A stretch of DNA of 64,000 nt from Acetobacteraceae bacterium (GCA_947474705.1 CANJJS010000012.1:1-64000), one strand, 5' to 3'; counted from the first letter of the stretch, positions 1 through 7,675 are shown. Notes: generated by a model not told the origin, from the sequence alone. Numbers and translations: made by a program.

Positions 1-67
1 CGTCGCGCGTATGCGCGGCAATGAAACATAAACGTAAATCCATCGCGCTTCGCTCGGTCCAGGGCAT
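1..67 (-). mobile_element. IS481-family transposase, N-terminal fragment cut by window edge
   Basis: On the minus strand an ATG at 67-65 opens a frame that starts MPWTERSAMDLRLCFIAAHT and runs off the left edge. Many IS481-family transposases begin MPW.E...MD.RL.F, ahead of a helix-turn-helix that would lie outside the window. A GGAGG motif sits about 8 bases upstream, so this is a genuine start. The IS end lies immediately upstream at 98-148. Whether the element is intact cannot be seen. The family call rests on about 22 residues plus the matching end sequence. Confidence 0.6.
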
Positions 68-97
68 CGGGGGGTCCTCCGGACGCCGGACGCACGC

Positions 98-148
98 GTG
101 TTAACCATGTGCCCGGTCCAGAGTGTTAACCATGTGCCCGGTTTGTAC
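98..148. repeat. IS481-type insertion-sequence end with duplicated motif
   Basis: The 20-base motif GTGTTAACCATGTGCCCGGT occurs twice in direct repeat, at 98-117 and 123-142; the second copy continues into TTGTAC. A close variant lies at 26802-26827 beside a decayed IS481 transposase. Read on the minus strand, the outer copy precedes the transposase start at 67, which fits a terminal repeat with an internal second copy. The outer boundary is probably near 148. I could not identify a target-site duplication because the other end is outside the window. Confidence 0.6.
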
Positions 149-169
149 CGGGCAGCGCCCCGGTGCCAG

Positions 170-1588
170 CTACGACGACATGCCCAATGGCGGTTGCACG
201 TCCTCCGGGATCGGGCAAACGTAGGGTGTGCGTGCGGTGCGGGCCTGAAGGTCCGCCTTGGCTTTTTCCCGCAGATCGCTGTCCCGCATCGCGTCCAGCG
301 CCGTGCCCGCCATGACCTTGGCCACGTGAACCATGCCTTTATGCGCCGCCGGCAATTTGCCCTGCGCCGTTAATTGCCAGGAATGACCGGGCGTTCCGAT
401 GGCATAGGTCGCCCCGCGCGCCTGCACCGTCGGCACCACCCAACTGACATCGCCGATATCGGTCGACCCCACCATCGGCTCCCGTTTCGTATCCAACGGC
501 ACGACCGCGTCGCACAAGGTTTGTCCGGGCTTGTATGGCATGCCGACGCGGCGGTACGCGGCTTCGATATCTTCCAGCGACAGGGTCGCCTGAAATTCCG
601 CGGCTTTCGCCCGGTCGGCGTCGTCGAAGGGCGGAGGGCCCAAACGTTCGAGATTGTCTTGCAATGCGCGTTCCAAGGGCGTGTTGCCCAACAGGTTTGA
701 CACAGCGCTGATCGTCGCCGATGTCACCGCTGTTTCGGTCATCAGCGCCGCGCCCTCCGCGATTTTCTTCACCCGGGCGATAAGCTGGGTCAGTTCCGGC
801 AGGTTCCGGGCTCTGATCAAATATCGTACCTTGGCGAAAGCCTGCACCACGTTTGGCGCGATCCCGCCGGAGTCGAGCATCGCGTAATGAATACGCGCGT
901 CCGACGGCATATGTTCGCGCATATAATTCACGCCGACATTCATCAGTTCCACCGCGTCCAGCGCGCTCCGTCCCAGATGCGGGGCGGAGGCGGCGTGCGA
1001 GGCCCGTCCGGTAAAGGAAAAATCGATCCGTGTGTTCGCCAGGGAAATCGGATCGTTCAGCCCGGCGAAGGCGCTGGGATGCCAGGACACCGCGATATCC
1101 ACGTCGGCGAACGCGCCGGCCCGCACCATGAACCCTTTGGCCGCGCCGCCTTCTTCAGCCGGACAGCCATAATACCGGACCCGTCCCTTCATTCTGTTGG
1201 CGGTCAGATAATCTTTCAGCGCGGCCGCCGCCAGCAACGACGCCGAACCCAGCAGATTATGTCCGCATCCGTGTCCATAACCGGCGCCGGGTAGCGGCCG
1301 GGGTTCGGCGACACCGGCTTCTTGCGAAAGTCCAGGCAAAGCGTCGTATTCCCCGAGAATGGCGATCACGGGGCCATCCTCGCCGGCCTCGCCCATCACG
1401 GCGGTCGGAATGCCCGCCACATTTTCCGTGACCCGAAACCCCTGCGCCCGCAGGACAGCGGTATGCTCGGCACAGGATTTGAATTCGCCATAGCAAAGCT
1501 CGGGTATTTCCCAGACCCGGTCCGACAGGGCGATGAAATCGTCCTGCTTCGCATCGACCAGGCGCCAGATTTCCTCGGTGTTTTTCAT
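170..1588 (-). CDS. M20-family amidohydrolase (AbgB/aminobenzoyl-glutamate hydrolase type)
   Basis: The 472-residue product is a zinc-dependent M20 peptidase/amidohydrolase of the AbgB type, which cleaves amide bonds such as p-aminobenzoyl-glutamate. Visible family blocks are GEYDALPGL near residue 85, GYGHGCGHNLLG (metal-binding His) near residue 110, a PAEEGG block carrying the catalytic glutamate, and the C-terminal TDIGDVSW and GTPGHSWQ motifs. I place the start at 1588 (MKNTEEIW), where GGGGAAG precedes the ATG; the longer frame has no such site. The ATG overlaps the stop of the glycosylase gene as ATGA, so the two are probably translationally coupled. The 3' end lies 20 bases from the IS end but looks complete. 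The true substrate is unknown. Confidence 0.85.
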   Translation of the reverse strand: MKNTEEIWRLVDAKQDDFIALSDRVWEIPELCYGEFKSCAEHTAVLRAQGFRVTENVAGIPTAVMGEAGEDGPVIAILGEYDALPGLSQEAGVAEPRPLPGAGYGHGCGHNLLGSASLLAAAALKDYLTANRMKGRVRYYGCPAEEGGAAKGFMVRAGAFADVDIAVSWHPSAFAGLNDPISLANTRIDFSFTGRASHAASAPHLGRSALDAVELMNVGVNYMREHMPSDARIHYAMLDSGGIAPNVVQAFAKVRYLIRARNLPELTQLIARVKKIAEGAALMTETAVTSATISAVSNLLGNTPLERALQDNLERLGPPPFDDADRAKAAEFQATLSLEDIEAAYRRVGMPYKPGQTLCDAVVPLDTKREPMVGSTDIGDVSWVVPTVQARGATYAIGTPGHSWQLTAQGKLPAAHKGMVHVAKVMAGTALDAMRDSDLREKAKADLQARTARTPYVCPIPEDVQPPLGMSS

Positions 1589-2145
1589 CGCTGCTTCCCC
1601 TTGACCGCGCATGTCGTCAGATGATCGTCGACCATCCCGCTCGCCTGCATGAACGCATAGCATATCGTGGAGCCCACGAAGCGGAACCCCGCTTTTCGCA
1701 GCGTTTTACTCATCCGTTCGGATGTCTCGGTGGACGCGGGCACCTGACCGGGTTCCGTCCAATGGTTAACGATGGGCGTCCCGTCCACGAAAGACCACAG
1801 CCACGCCGTCAAACTCCCATGCCGCGCCGCCGCTTCCGCCGCCGCCTGGGCATTTCCCCGGACCGACCAAACCTTCAGCCGGTGGCGAATCACGCCCGAT
1901 TCGGTCAGCACCGATTCCAGCTCCGAATCGGTCATCGCCGAGACGCGCGCGATATCGAACCCATGATACGCCGCGCGATAGGCTGCCCGCCGCGCCAGCA
2001 CCGTCCGCCACGACAGTCCCGCCTGGGCGCCTTCCAGCGAAATCAACTCGAACAAGGCACGATCGTCGCGATGCGGCACCGCCCATTCCGTGTCGTGATA
2101 CGCCTCCATGACGGGACCGGCGTTCAACGCCCATGAACAACTCAT
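1585..2145 (-). CDS. tag: DNA-3-methyladenine glycosylase I
   Basis: This 186-residue protein removes 3-methyladenine from alkylated DNA in base-excision repair. It aligns along its length with Escherichia coli Tag: the AYHDTEWAVP block, SLEGAQAGLSW with the catalytic glutamate at residue 38, ESGVIRHRLK, and GSTICYAFMQA. The zinc-snap ligands are all present: Cys3, His17 and the His and Cys of DDHLTTC near the C-terminus. It is the first full-length gene of a two-gene unit with the M20 amidohydrolase, which it overlaps by four bases. A hairpin with a T-rich tail at 2193-2158 and a tiny ORF lie just upstream, so expression may be attenuated (inference). Confidence 0.95.
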   Translation of the reverse strand: MSCSWALNAGPVMEAYHDTEWAVPHRDDRALFELISLEGAQAGLSWRTVLARRAAYRAAYHGFDIARVSAMTDSELESVLTESGVIRHRLKVWSVRGNAQAAAEAAARHGSLTAWLWSFVDGTPIVNHWTEPGQVPASTETSERMSKTLRKAGFRFVGSTICYAFMQASGMVDDHLTTCAVKGKQR

Positions 2146-2157
2146 GACGAAAACTCC

Positions 2158-2193
2158 CGAAACAATAAAGGCCCCGCGGTCGCCCGCGGAGCC
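2158..2193 (-). terminator. Intrinsic terminator or attenuator upstream of tag
   Basis: On the minus strand a 10-base-pair stem (GGCTCCGCGG / CCGCGGGGCC, one G-T pair) with a GCGA loop is followed by CTTTATTGTTT. It lies between the small ORF ending at 2234 and the tag start at 2145. It therefore either ends the small transcript or acts as an attenuator for tag. The structure is clear; the regulatory role is inferred. Confidence 0.65.
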
Positions 2194-2233
2194 TTCGCAT
2201 TGCTATGACTGTCCGTTGCCGGACCGGAGTATA

Positions 2234-2299
2234 TTACGCCGCCGCGTTCGCGCCGGCGATCCTGGTCTTGGCAAGAACTGCCACCAAACAATGAGACAC
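2234..2299 (-). CDS. Putative small ORF (21 codons) with extended Shine-Dalgarno
   Basis: A GTG at 2299 opens a 21-residue frame ending ...AKTRIAGANAAA. It is preceded at 7-base spacing by AAGGAGGTGATCT, a 13-base complement of the 3' tail of 16S rRNA. The frame stays open upstream, so in-frame ATGs at 2326 or 2332 are alternative starts; in that reading the SD bases would encode KGGD. About 40 bases after the stop comes the hairpin before tag. The peptide is Ala/Val-rich and not enriched in any one amino acid typical of a classical attenuation leader. It could be a leader peptide or an independent micro-gene. I recognise no family. Confidence 0.4.
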   Translation of the reverse strand: MSHCLVAVLAKTRIAGANAAA

Positions 2300-2423
2300 C
2301 AGATCACCTCCTTTCAGTTGTTGCATCGACATCCGAAGACTGCGCGCGATTCGCCCCATGGCGCAAGCGAAGAATCGCGAGGGCCGAAATTTTTATTGTT
2401 AACAATCCGCTAAGCATTGCCGC

Positions 2424-3569
2424 CTACGCCGCCAGTTCCAAAATCTCGACGACCTCGGCGGGCGAGGAAATTCGCCGCGGATTGCGGGGGATCCACGGCG
2501 TTCCCATCGCCTGTGCCGCGATCCGCGGGAATTCCGCGCGCCCGATTTTCACCGCGCCCAGACTCCGCGGCATGCCCAGCCCGCCGATGAACCTGTCGAG
2601 CAAATCGCCCGCGTCCTCGCCCGCATGTCCCATCGCCGCCGCGACCATCGCCTGCCGGTCCGCGTTGGCGGATTTGTTCCACCGCATCGCCGCCGGCAAC
2701 ATGATGCACGACGTATGCCCGTGCGGAATGCCGAACACCGCGCCAAGCACATAGCCGATGCCGTGGCTCGCCCCCATGGGCACACCCGCGGCCAGCGGTC
2801 CCATCGACAGCCAGGCGCCAACCTGACAATCCTGGCGCGCCTGCAGATCGCCAGGGTTTTGCTTTACCCTGGTCAGACCCGACGTCAGCAGGCCCAGTCC
2901 CCGGAATGCCTGCGCGTCGCCAAAAGGGTTGCTTTCCAGGGAACACATGCCCTCGACGCAATGATCCACCGCGCGGATGCCGGTCGACAGAAACAGCCAT
3001 TCCGGTGTGTGCACGGTCAACGCCGGATCGAGAATCACAGCCGCGGGGATCGTCAGCGGATGTTTCAACATTTCCTTCACCCTGGTGGCTTCGTTCGTCA
3101 CCCCGGCCAGGGCGCTGAATTCTCCCGCCGACAAGGTCGTGGGCACGCTGATTTGCCGGGTAATGGGCGGTTTGAACACGGCGTCGCCGCGCAGCGCATC
3201 CATCCCCTCGACGGTGAAAACATCGTTGGCGAGGCAAAGTTGCACGGCTTTCGCGCCGTCCGTCACGGAACCGCCGCCCACCGTCACGATCAGATCGGCG
3301 TTCGCCTCGCGCGCCATCGCCGCCGCCGCGGCCACCGCGGATCGGGGTGTATGAGCGGGCATTTTATCGAACACGCCCGCGCAACGATTCCCCAGCGCCG
3401 CGCGGATTTTCGAAATTTCGTCCGTTTCGCGGTTCAACGTGCCGCTGACCATCAGGAACACCCGCTCGGCGCCCAGCCGGGTCGCCTGTTCCGCGACGGC
3501 GGCGGCGGCCGGTTTGCCGTATATCACCTCTTCCATTTTTCCGAATACAACGCGTCCCTCGGTGGTCAT
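2424..3569 (-). CDS. Iron-containing alcohol dehydrogenase (maleylacetate reductase-like)
   Basis: The 381-residue protein belongs to the group III iron-dependent alcohol dehydrogenase superfamily. It has the N-terminal NAD(P)-binding half with TVGGGSVTDGAKAV near residue 98, the PTTLSAGEFSALAGVT segment characteristic of maleylacetate reductase-like members, and a helical C-terminal domain with AVDHCVEGMCS and SHGIGYVLGAVFGIPHGHTS. The last two occupy the metal- and substrate-site positions. Start chosen at MTTEGR with GAGAGGA upstream; the frame stays open for about 200 codons further but without family similarity. Maleylacetate reductases finish chloroaromatic and resorcinol degradation, but no ring-cleavage partner is adjacent, so the substrate is open. 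It is divergent from the next gene. Confidence 0.85.
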   Translation of the reverse strand: MTTEGRVVFGKMEEVIYGKPAAAAVAEQATRLGAERVFLMVSGTLNRETDEISKIRAALGNRCAGVFDKMPAHTPRSAVAAAAAMAREANADLIVTVGGGSVTDGAKAVQLCLANDVFTVEGMDALRGDAVFKPPITRQISVPTTLSAGEFSALAGVTNEATRVKEMLKHPLTIPAAVILDPALTVHTPEWLFLSTGIRAVDHCVEGMCSLESNPFGDAQAFRGLGLLTSGLTRVKQNPGDLQARQDCQVGAWLSMGPLAAGVPMGASHGIGYVLGAVFGIPHGHTSCIMLPAAMRWNKSANADRQAMVAAAMGHAGEDAGDLLDRFIGGLGMPRSLGAVKIGRAEFPRIAAQAMGTPWIPRNPRRISSPAEVVEILELAA

Positions 3570-3945
3570 GGTGCTGTCCTCTCGTGGCAATGTGTTTCCT
3601 GGCCGATGAAATAATGCCTCTTCGCCACGGGAGCCACCCGGAGGGCCCAGCGCCGCGCCGAACGAAGCTTGTCGCGCATGGGGAACAAGCGCCCCCGCCG
3701 ATTGGCCAGTCCGGGCAATGCCGCCTCGACGCCGCCTGGAAAGACCCTCGGCGCCGGCGCGGGACACGATCGCGGTCGCCGCGATTTGCATGGCGGCGAT
3801 CCCGCTGGCCATGGGCCTCGATCTTTTTCCGCTCCCAAAGCCGGCCGCGCCGGGTCTGTCCGCGCGAAAAGGGTATGAGGCGCGGCTCGACTTCGCGGTC
3901 CGTCCGCGTGTAAATTTCGGTTCCCACCGGAAGTCACAGGATCGC
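3570..3945. other. Divergent intergenic region, no recognisable gene
   Basis: These 376 bases separate divergent genes and must carry both promoters. Several frames stay open because of high G+C, but none resembles a known protein or has a convincing ribosome-binding site. I see no clear sigma-70 boxes or operator palindrome. Confidence 0.4.
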
Positions 3946-4692
3946 ATGACCATTGTCGTCGGTATTCCCGCCTGCGCCACCGTCGCCAACGAACGGCCCG
4001 TCCACCAAACGCCGGCGCGGTATGCCGACGCCCTGATCGGCGGTTCTGGCGCCGTGCCGCTGATCGTGCCGCCGATGGGGGAGGGGCAGTTGGCCTTGCT
4101 CGACCGTCTGGACGGGCTGCTGGTGCCGGGCAGCCCGAGCAACGTGCATCCTTCCAACTATGGCGTGAGCGTTAGCCTGACACCCGAGAAACACGATCCG
4201 GCGCGGGATTCGACGACACTGCCGCTGATCCGGGCGGCGATCGCGCGGGGGATTCCGGTGCTGGCGATTTGCCGGGGCATTCAGGAACTGAACGTCTCCA
4301 TGGGCGGCACGTTGCTGCAGAACATCCACGACATGCCCGGCCGGATGGATCACCGCGGCAATGGCGGCGGCTCTTTGGACAAGGCTTATGGCCCGAAGCA
4401 CACGATCGCCGCGGCGGGAGCCCTGGCGCGCATCGTGGGCGCGTCGGAGGTCATGGTGAATTCCCTGCATGGTCAGGCGATCGACCGTCCCGGCGAAGGG
4501 CTGGTCGTGGAAGCGCTGGCCGAGGATGGCACGATCGAGGCGGTGTCGCTGCCCACTGCCAAAGGGTTCGTGCTTGGTTTACAGTGGCACCCGGAGTGGC
4601 GCTGGGCGGAACAACCCGCGAGTGTCGCCATCTTCCGCGCGTTTGGCGAAGCCTGCCGCGCGTATCGACAGAGTCCAGGAAAGGCAGCGTAA
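3946..4692 (+). CDS. Class-I glutamine-amidotransferase-like hydrolase (PuuD/peptidase C26 family)
   Basis: The 248-residue protein is a gamma-glutamyl-gamma-aminobutyrate hydrolase-type enzyme; PuuD members cleave gamma-glutamyl-GABA in putrescine breakdown. The nucleophile elbow AICRGIQELN places Cys109 at the active site, and LQWHPEW gives His215 and Glu217 of the triad. PGSPSNVHPSNY near residue 61 is the usual family loop. Start at the ATG after CACAGGATCGC; the open frame continues upstream without similarity. It ends two bases before the SDR gene and is surely co-transcribed with it. No putrescine genes are nearby, so the physiological substrate is uncertain. Confidence 0.85.
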   Translation: MTIVVGIPACATVANERPVHQTPARYADALIGGSGAVPLIVPPMGEGQLALLDRLDGLLVPGSPSNVHPSNYGVSVSLTPEKHDPARDSTTLPLIRAAIARGIPVLAICRGIQELNVSMGGTLLQNIHDMPGRMDHRGNGGGSLDKAYGPKHTIAAAGALARIVGASEVMVNSLHGQAIDRPGEGLVVEALAEDGTIEAVSLPTAKGFVLGLQWHPEWRWAEQPASVAIFRAFGEACRAYRQSPGKAA

Positions 4693-4694
4693 CC

Positions 4695-5456
4695 ATGGAT
4701 CTTCAACTCGCCGGCAAAACGGCGCTTATCACCGGCGGTTCCAAAGGCATTGGACGCGCCACCGCCGAGGTTCTCGCCAGCGAGGGCGTTAACGTCATTC
4801 TCGTGGCGCGGGATCAGGCGACATTGGACGAGGCCGCGGCCGCGATCCGCGCCAAGCGTCAGGTGAATGTCCGCACGATCGCGGCGGATTTGTCGAACGA
4901 CGCCGCGGTGCGGAAGGTCGCGGCCGAGGCCGGAGAACTCGACATTCTCGTGAACAACGCCGGCGCCATTCCGCCGGGCGATGTGCTGTCCATCGACGAC
5001 GCGAAATGGCGCGCGGCGTGGGACCTGAAGGTGTTCGGCTATATCTCCTTCTGCCGGGTGATGTACGGGCAGATGAAGGCGAAGAAGGCCGGTGTCATCG
5101 TCAACGTGATTGGCGCGGCGGGCGAGAGTTTTCCGACCAACTACATCGCGGGCGCGGCTGGCAATGCCTCGCTGATGGCGTTCACGCGCGCGCTGGGCAG
5201 GGGCGCGCCGGCCGATGGGCTGCGGGTGGTGGCGATTAATCCGGGGCCGGTGGAAACCGACCGCCTGGTCATGCTGCGCCGCGCCGAGGCGCAACAGAAG
5301 TTTGGCGATCCGGACCGCTGGCGCGAACTGACGGCGGGGATGCCGTTCGGCCGCGCGGCCAGCCCGGCTGAGATTGGCAACGCGGTGGCGTTCCTGGCGA
5401 GCCCTCTGTCCGGCTACACGACCGGCACGGTGCTGACGATCAACGGCGGCGGCTGA
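4695..5456 (+). CDS. SDR-family oxidoreductase with atypical active site
   Basis: The 253-residue protein has the classical short-chain dehydrogenase fold: TGGSKGIG at 14-21, NNAGA near 86, a Rossmann core, and the C-terminal GYTTGTVLTINGGG. The usual YxxxK is missing its lysine: the tyrosine of NYIAGAAGN is followed by Ala/Gly/Asn. Some SDR subfamilies naturally carry this variant, so it need not be inactive, but the usual proton relay is altered. It follows the PuuD-like gene by two bases and is followed by a strong terminator, which marks the operon end. Substrate unknown. Confidence 0.85.
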   Translation: MDLQLAGKTALITGGSKGIGRATAEVLASEGVNVILVARDQATLDEAAAAIRAKRQVNVRTIAADLSNDAAVRKVAAEAGELDILVNNAGAIPPGDVLSIDDAKWRAAWDLKVFGYISFCRVMYGQMKAKKAGVIVNVIGAAGESFPTNYIAGAAGNASLMAFTRALGRGAPADGLRVVAINPGPVETDRLVMLRRAEAQQKFGDPDRWRELTAGMPFGRAASPAEIGNAVAFLASPLSGYTTGTVLTINGGG

Positions 5457-5484
5457 ATTTTTCGCGTTCGTTGGGTTCGAGCAG

Positions 5485-5522
5485 CGCCCTCCTCCGGGGA
5501 ACCGGGGGAGGGCGTTTTCGTT
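5485..5522 (+). terminator. Rho-independent terminator after SDR operon
   Basis: A 13-base-pair stem (5485-5497 with 5502-5514, one T-G pair) with a GGAA loop is followed by TTTTCGTTT. It lies 28 bases after the SDR stop and ends the PuuD-SDR transcript. Confidence 0.8.
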
Positions 5523-5551
5523 TGGGCTTGTGGTTTGGTGGATGACCAGTT

Positions 5552-5567
5552 ATCTGACCAGTCAGAT
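5552..5567. promoter_or_regulatory. Palindromic operator upstream of the toxin-antitoxin pair
   Basis: ATCTGACCAGTCAGAT has 7-base arms around a CA centre and lies 58 bases before the antitoxin start. The GACCAGT element also occurs just upstream at 5543, giving partial direct repeats. Phd/YefM antitoxins bind such palindromes to repress their own operon; that role is inferred from position. Confidence 0.5.
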
Positions 5568-5625
5568 GCTTGCCAAAAGATGAATGGCGGCATTAGCGGA
5601 ACAGAAGGTTTCGGAGGATAAGACC

Positions 5626-5880
5626 ATGACCACCTGGCCGGTCCAGGATGCCAAAGCGAGGTTCAGCGAGATGCTCGATGTCTGTTTGAAGGACGGTCCG
5701 CAAACCGTCAGCCGCCGGGGCGTCGCCGAGGCCGTGCTCGTCCCGATCGATCAATGGCGCCGCCTGCGGGGCGATGCGCCGACGCTGAAACAGCTTCTGC
5801 TCTCCGAGGAGGCGCGGGTGGATATTCCGGTGCCCTCGCGCAAAGGATCGCGCTGGCGGCCGGCTCCGGTGTTCGACTGA
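5626..5880 (+). CDS. Type II antitoxin, Phd/YefM family
   Basis: The 84-residue protein begins MTTWPVQDAKARFSEMLDVC, the typical Phd/YefM N-terminal DNA-binding fold, and contains the QTVSRRGVAEAVLVPIDQWRRL strand-helix that follows in this family. The basic C-terminal tail probably wraps the toxin. I start it at 5626, where GGAGG lies 8 bases upstream, rather than at the in-frame ATG at 5584. The toxin gene begins three bases after its stop. Antitoxin first, toxin second is the standard order, and the palindrome upstream fits autoregulation. Confidence 0.85.
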   Translation: MTTWPVQDAKARFSEMLDVCLKDGPQTVSRRGVAEAVLVPIDQWRRLRGDAPTLKQLLLSEEARVDIPVPSRKGSRWRPAPVFD

Positions 5881-5883
5881 CCG

Positions 5884-6291
5884 ATGAACCTGATCGACAC
5901 CTGCGTGGTTTCGGAGTTACGAAAACCGCGGCCGCATTTGCTCGCGACGACATGGCTGAGCCGGGTGCCGGACCGGGAGTTGTTTCTGTCGGCGGTGACG
6001 ATCGGGGAGTTGCAGGCGGGCGTCGAAAATCTCCGCGCGCGGGACGCGGCCAGAGCCGCCGACATTGAGGCCTGGGTTGACCAGATCTCCCGCGTTTGGA
6101 ACGTCCTGCCGATGGACGCGAAAATCTTCCGGCGATGGGCGGTTTTGATGCACGGACAGCCCGACGGCCTGATCGCGGATGCGATGATCGCGGCGACCGC
6201 GCAGGTGCACGGGCTGGTCCTGGTGACGCGCAATGTCCGGGATTTCGCCGCTCTGGGTGTCCCGACCCTTGACCCCTTCGCGCCGGTCTGA
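5884..6291 (+). CDS. Type II toxin, PIN-domain ribonuclease (VapC/FitB-like)
   Basis: The 135-residue PIN-domain protein starts MNLIDTCVVSELRKPRP, the FitB/VapC signature. The acidic metal-binding residues expected for RNase activity are present: Asp5, Glu42 (TIGELQAG), Asp99 (IADAMIAATA) and the Asn117/Asp120 pair in TRNVRDF. VapC toxins cleave tRNA or rRNA when freed from their antitoxin. The partner is the Phd-type protein three bases upstream. Phd with PIN is a common mixed pairing in alphaproteobacteria. Both genes look intact. Confidence 0.9.
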   Translation: MNLIDTCVVSELRKPRPHLLATTWLSRVPDRELFLSAVTIGELQAGVENLRARDAARAADIEAWVDQISRVWNVLPMDAKIFRRWAVLMHGQPDGLIADAMIAATAQVHGLVLVTRNVRDFAALGVPTLDPFAPV

Positions 6292-6318
6292 TCCCCTGCC
6301 GGAAAGGGGGATCGATCC

Positions 6319-6669
6319 ATGCGCATTCACAACCTGTACGAAGACGCCGCCGGAGTATCGCATTTTCGCGACATAGAGGTCGCGTGGGAAGAAATCCGCG
6401 GCGCCAACAAGTTCTCGCCGCGCCAGGACGCGTCCGGCATTATTTTCCGCGAGACAACCCAGGACTACACGGTCGATTGGCATCCGGCGCCGCGGCGTCA
6501 ATATGTGATCAATCTCGACAGCGCCGTGCACATCACCGCCGGCGACGGCGAGACCCGTTACATCGGTCCCGGCGAAATCGTGCTTGTCGAAGACACCACG
6601 GGAAAAGGCCACATTTCCAAATTCGTCGGCGGCGCGATGCGCCGTTCCATCTTCGTGGCCCTGGACTGA
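6319..6669 (+). CDS. Small cupin-like protein
   Basis: The 116-residue protein has the beta-rich pattern of a single cupin barrel: WHPAPRRQYVINLDSAVHITAGDGETRYIGPGEIVLVEDTTGKGHISKF carries a GDGETR...GPGEIVLVED core, with the His of TGKGH where a cupin metal or pocket residue usually sits. The first motif lacks the usual two histidines, so metal binding is doubtful. It is nine bases from the following alpha/beta hydrolase and probably co-transcribed. Function unknown; a binding or isomerase role is possible. Confidence 0.65.
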   Translation: MRIHNLYEDAAGVSHFRDIEVAWEEIRGANKFSPRQDASGIIFRETTQDYTVDWHPAPRRQYVINLDSAVHITAGDGETRYIGPGEIVLVEDTTGKGHISKFVGGAMRRSIFVALD

Positions 6670-6678
6670 GGTTTTCGT

Positions 6679-7629
6679 ATGTACCTGAATAAATTCGCCG
6701 ACGGCTCGGCGCCCGAGGATATGACCGGAACGGACGAGTTCCGCAGTCTTCTGTCGAGCGCGGGCGATCTCGGCATTCCGCACGATCCCTCGATTGCCTA
6801 TGCGTCCGCCAATATCGTGATGCGGCGGCAAAGATTCCATTATCTGGAGTGGGGCGACCGGCGGAACCAGACCATCGTGCTGCTGCACGGCGGCCACCAG
6901 TCCGCGCATTCCTGGGATTTGGTCAGCCTGCATCTGGCCCAGAAATACCACGTTCTGGCCTTGGACCAACGCGGGCATGGCGACAGCGAGTGGGCGCGCG
7001 ACGTCGAATACTCCAACCACACGATGTCGTTGGACGCGATGGCGTTCCTGGACGGAATGGGGCTGGAAAAGCCGATCCTGATGGGCCACTCGATGGGCGG
7101 GCGTAACAGCATGCTGCTCACGAAACAGAACCCGGCGCGTCTGAAGGCGCTGGTGATCGTCGATGTCGGACCGGAACTTTCCGACCGCGGCCGCATTGCC
7201 ATTCAGGGCTTCGTGCAGGAAAATCAGGAATTCGAGGATCTGGAAGCCTTCGTCGCGAACGTTCGCAAATACGATCCGTACCGCTCGCGCGAGCACATCG
7301 AGCGCACCGTGAAATACAACATGCTCCAACGCGCGGACGGGAAATTCGTCAGCAAGTGCGATGCGACGTCGCGGCGTCTGGGGATACCGCGGGGCACCGG
7401 GCCGCTGGACAATATCACGCTGGACGATGCCAAAGCGTTCCATCTGCCGGTGCTGCTGGTGCGCGGGGAAAATTCGAACATTCTGGCGCCCGACGCGGCC
7501 GAGCGGTTCGCGGCGGCATTGCCTCAGGGGCGGCTCGCGACGGTGCCAAACTGCGGGCACAACGTCCACGGGCAGAATACGCTGGGGTTTATCGGCGTGT
7601 TGGGCGAATTCCTCGCCGGGCTGAACTGA
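6679..7629 (+). CDS. Alpha/beta-fold hydrolase
   Basis: The 316-residue serine hydrolase has LLHGGHQSAHSW (oxyanion-hole HGG) near residue 70, DQRGHGDSEW, the nucleophile elbow GHSMGG near 138, and a C-terminal NCGHNVHG supplying the catalytic His. The first 50 residues precede the hydrolase core and match nothing I know. It lies downstream of the cupin gene and before a convergent terminator. The fold covers lactonases, esterases and C-C hydrolases; the substrate cannot be read from sequence. Confidence 0.85.
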   Translation: MYLNKFADGSAPEDMTGTDEFRSLLSSAGDLGIPHDPSIAYASANIVMRRQRFHYLEWGDRRNQTIVLLHGGHQSAHSWDLVSLHLAQKYHVLALDQRGHGDSEWARDVEYSNHTMSLDAMAFLDGMGLEKPILMGHSMGGRNSMLLTKQNPARLKALVIVDVGPELSDRGRIAIQGFVQENQEFEDLEAFVANVRKYDPYRSREHIERTVKYNMLQRADGKFVSKCDATSRRLGIPRGTGPLDNITLDDAKAFHLPVLLVRGENSNILAPDAAERFAAALPQGRLATVPNCGHNVHGQNTLGFIGVLGEFLAGLN

Positions 7630-7636
7630 AAAGGAA

Positions 7637-7663
7637 ACGGCGGCGCGAACCCCGCGCCGCCGT
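7637..7663. terminator. Shared hairpin terminator between convergent genes
   Basis: An 11-base-pair perfect stem (ACGGCGGCGCG / CGCGCCGCCGT) sits between the convergent hydrolase and peroxiredoxin genes. On the minus strand it is followed by TTTCCTTTTC. It can serve both directions; the minus-strand tail is the better one. Confidence 0.65.
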
Positions 7664-7675
7664 ACCGGAAAAATC

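Noticed and set aside
2301-2313. Plus-strand sequence AGATCACCTCCTT resembling the 3' end of 16S rRNA
   Set aside because: No other rRNA sequence flanks it; on the minus strand it is simply an unusually long Shine-Dalgarno.
5917-7569. 550-codon minus-strand frame antisense to the PIN toxin, cupin and hydrolase
   Set aside because: No recognisable domain or ribosome-binding site; the plus-strand genes have full family motifs.
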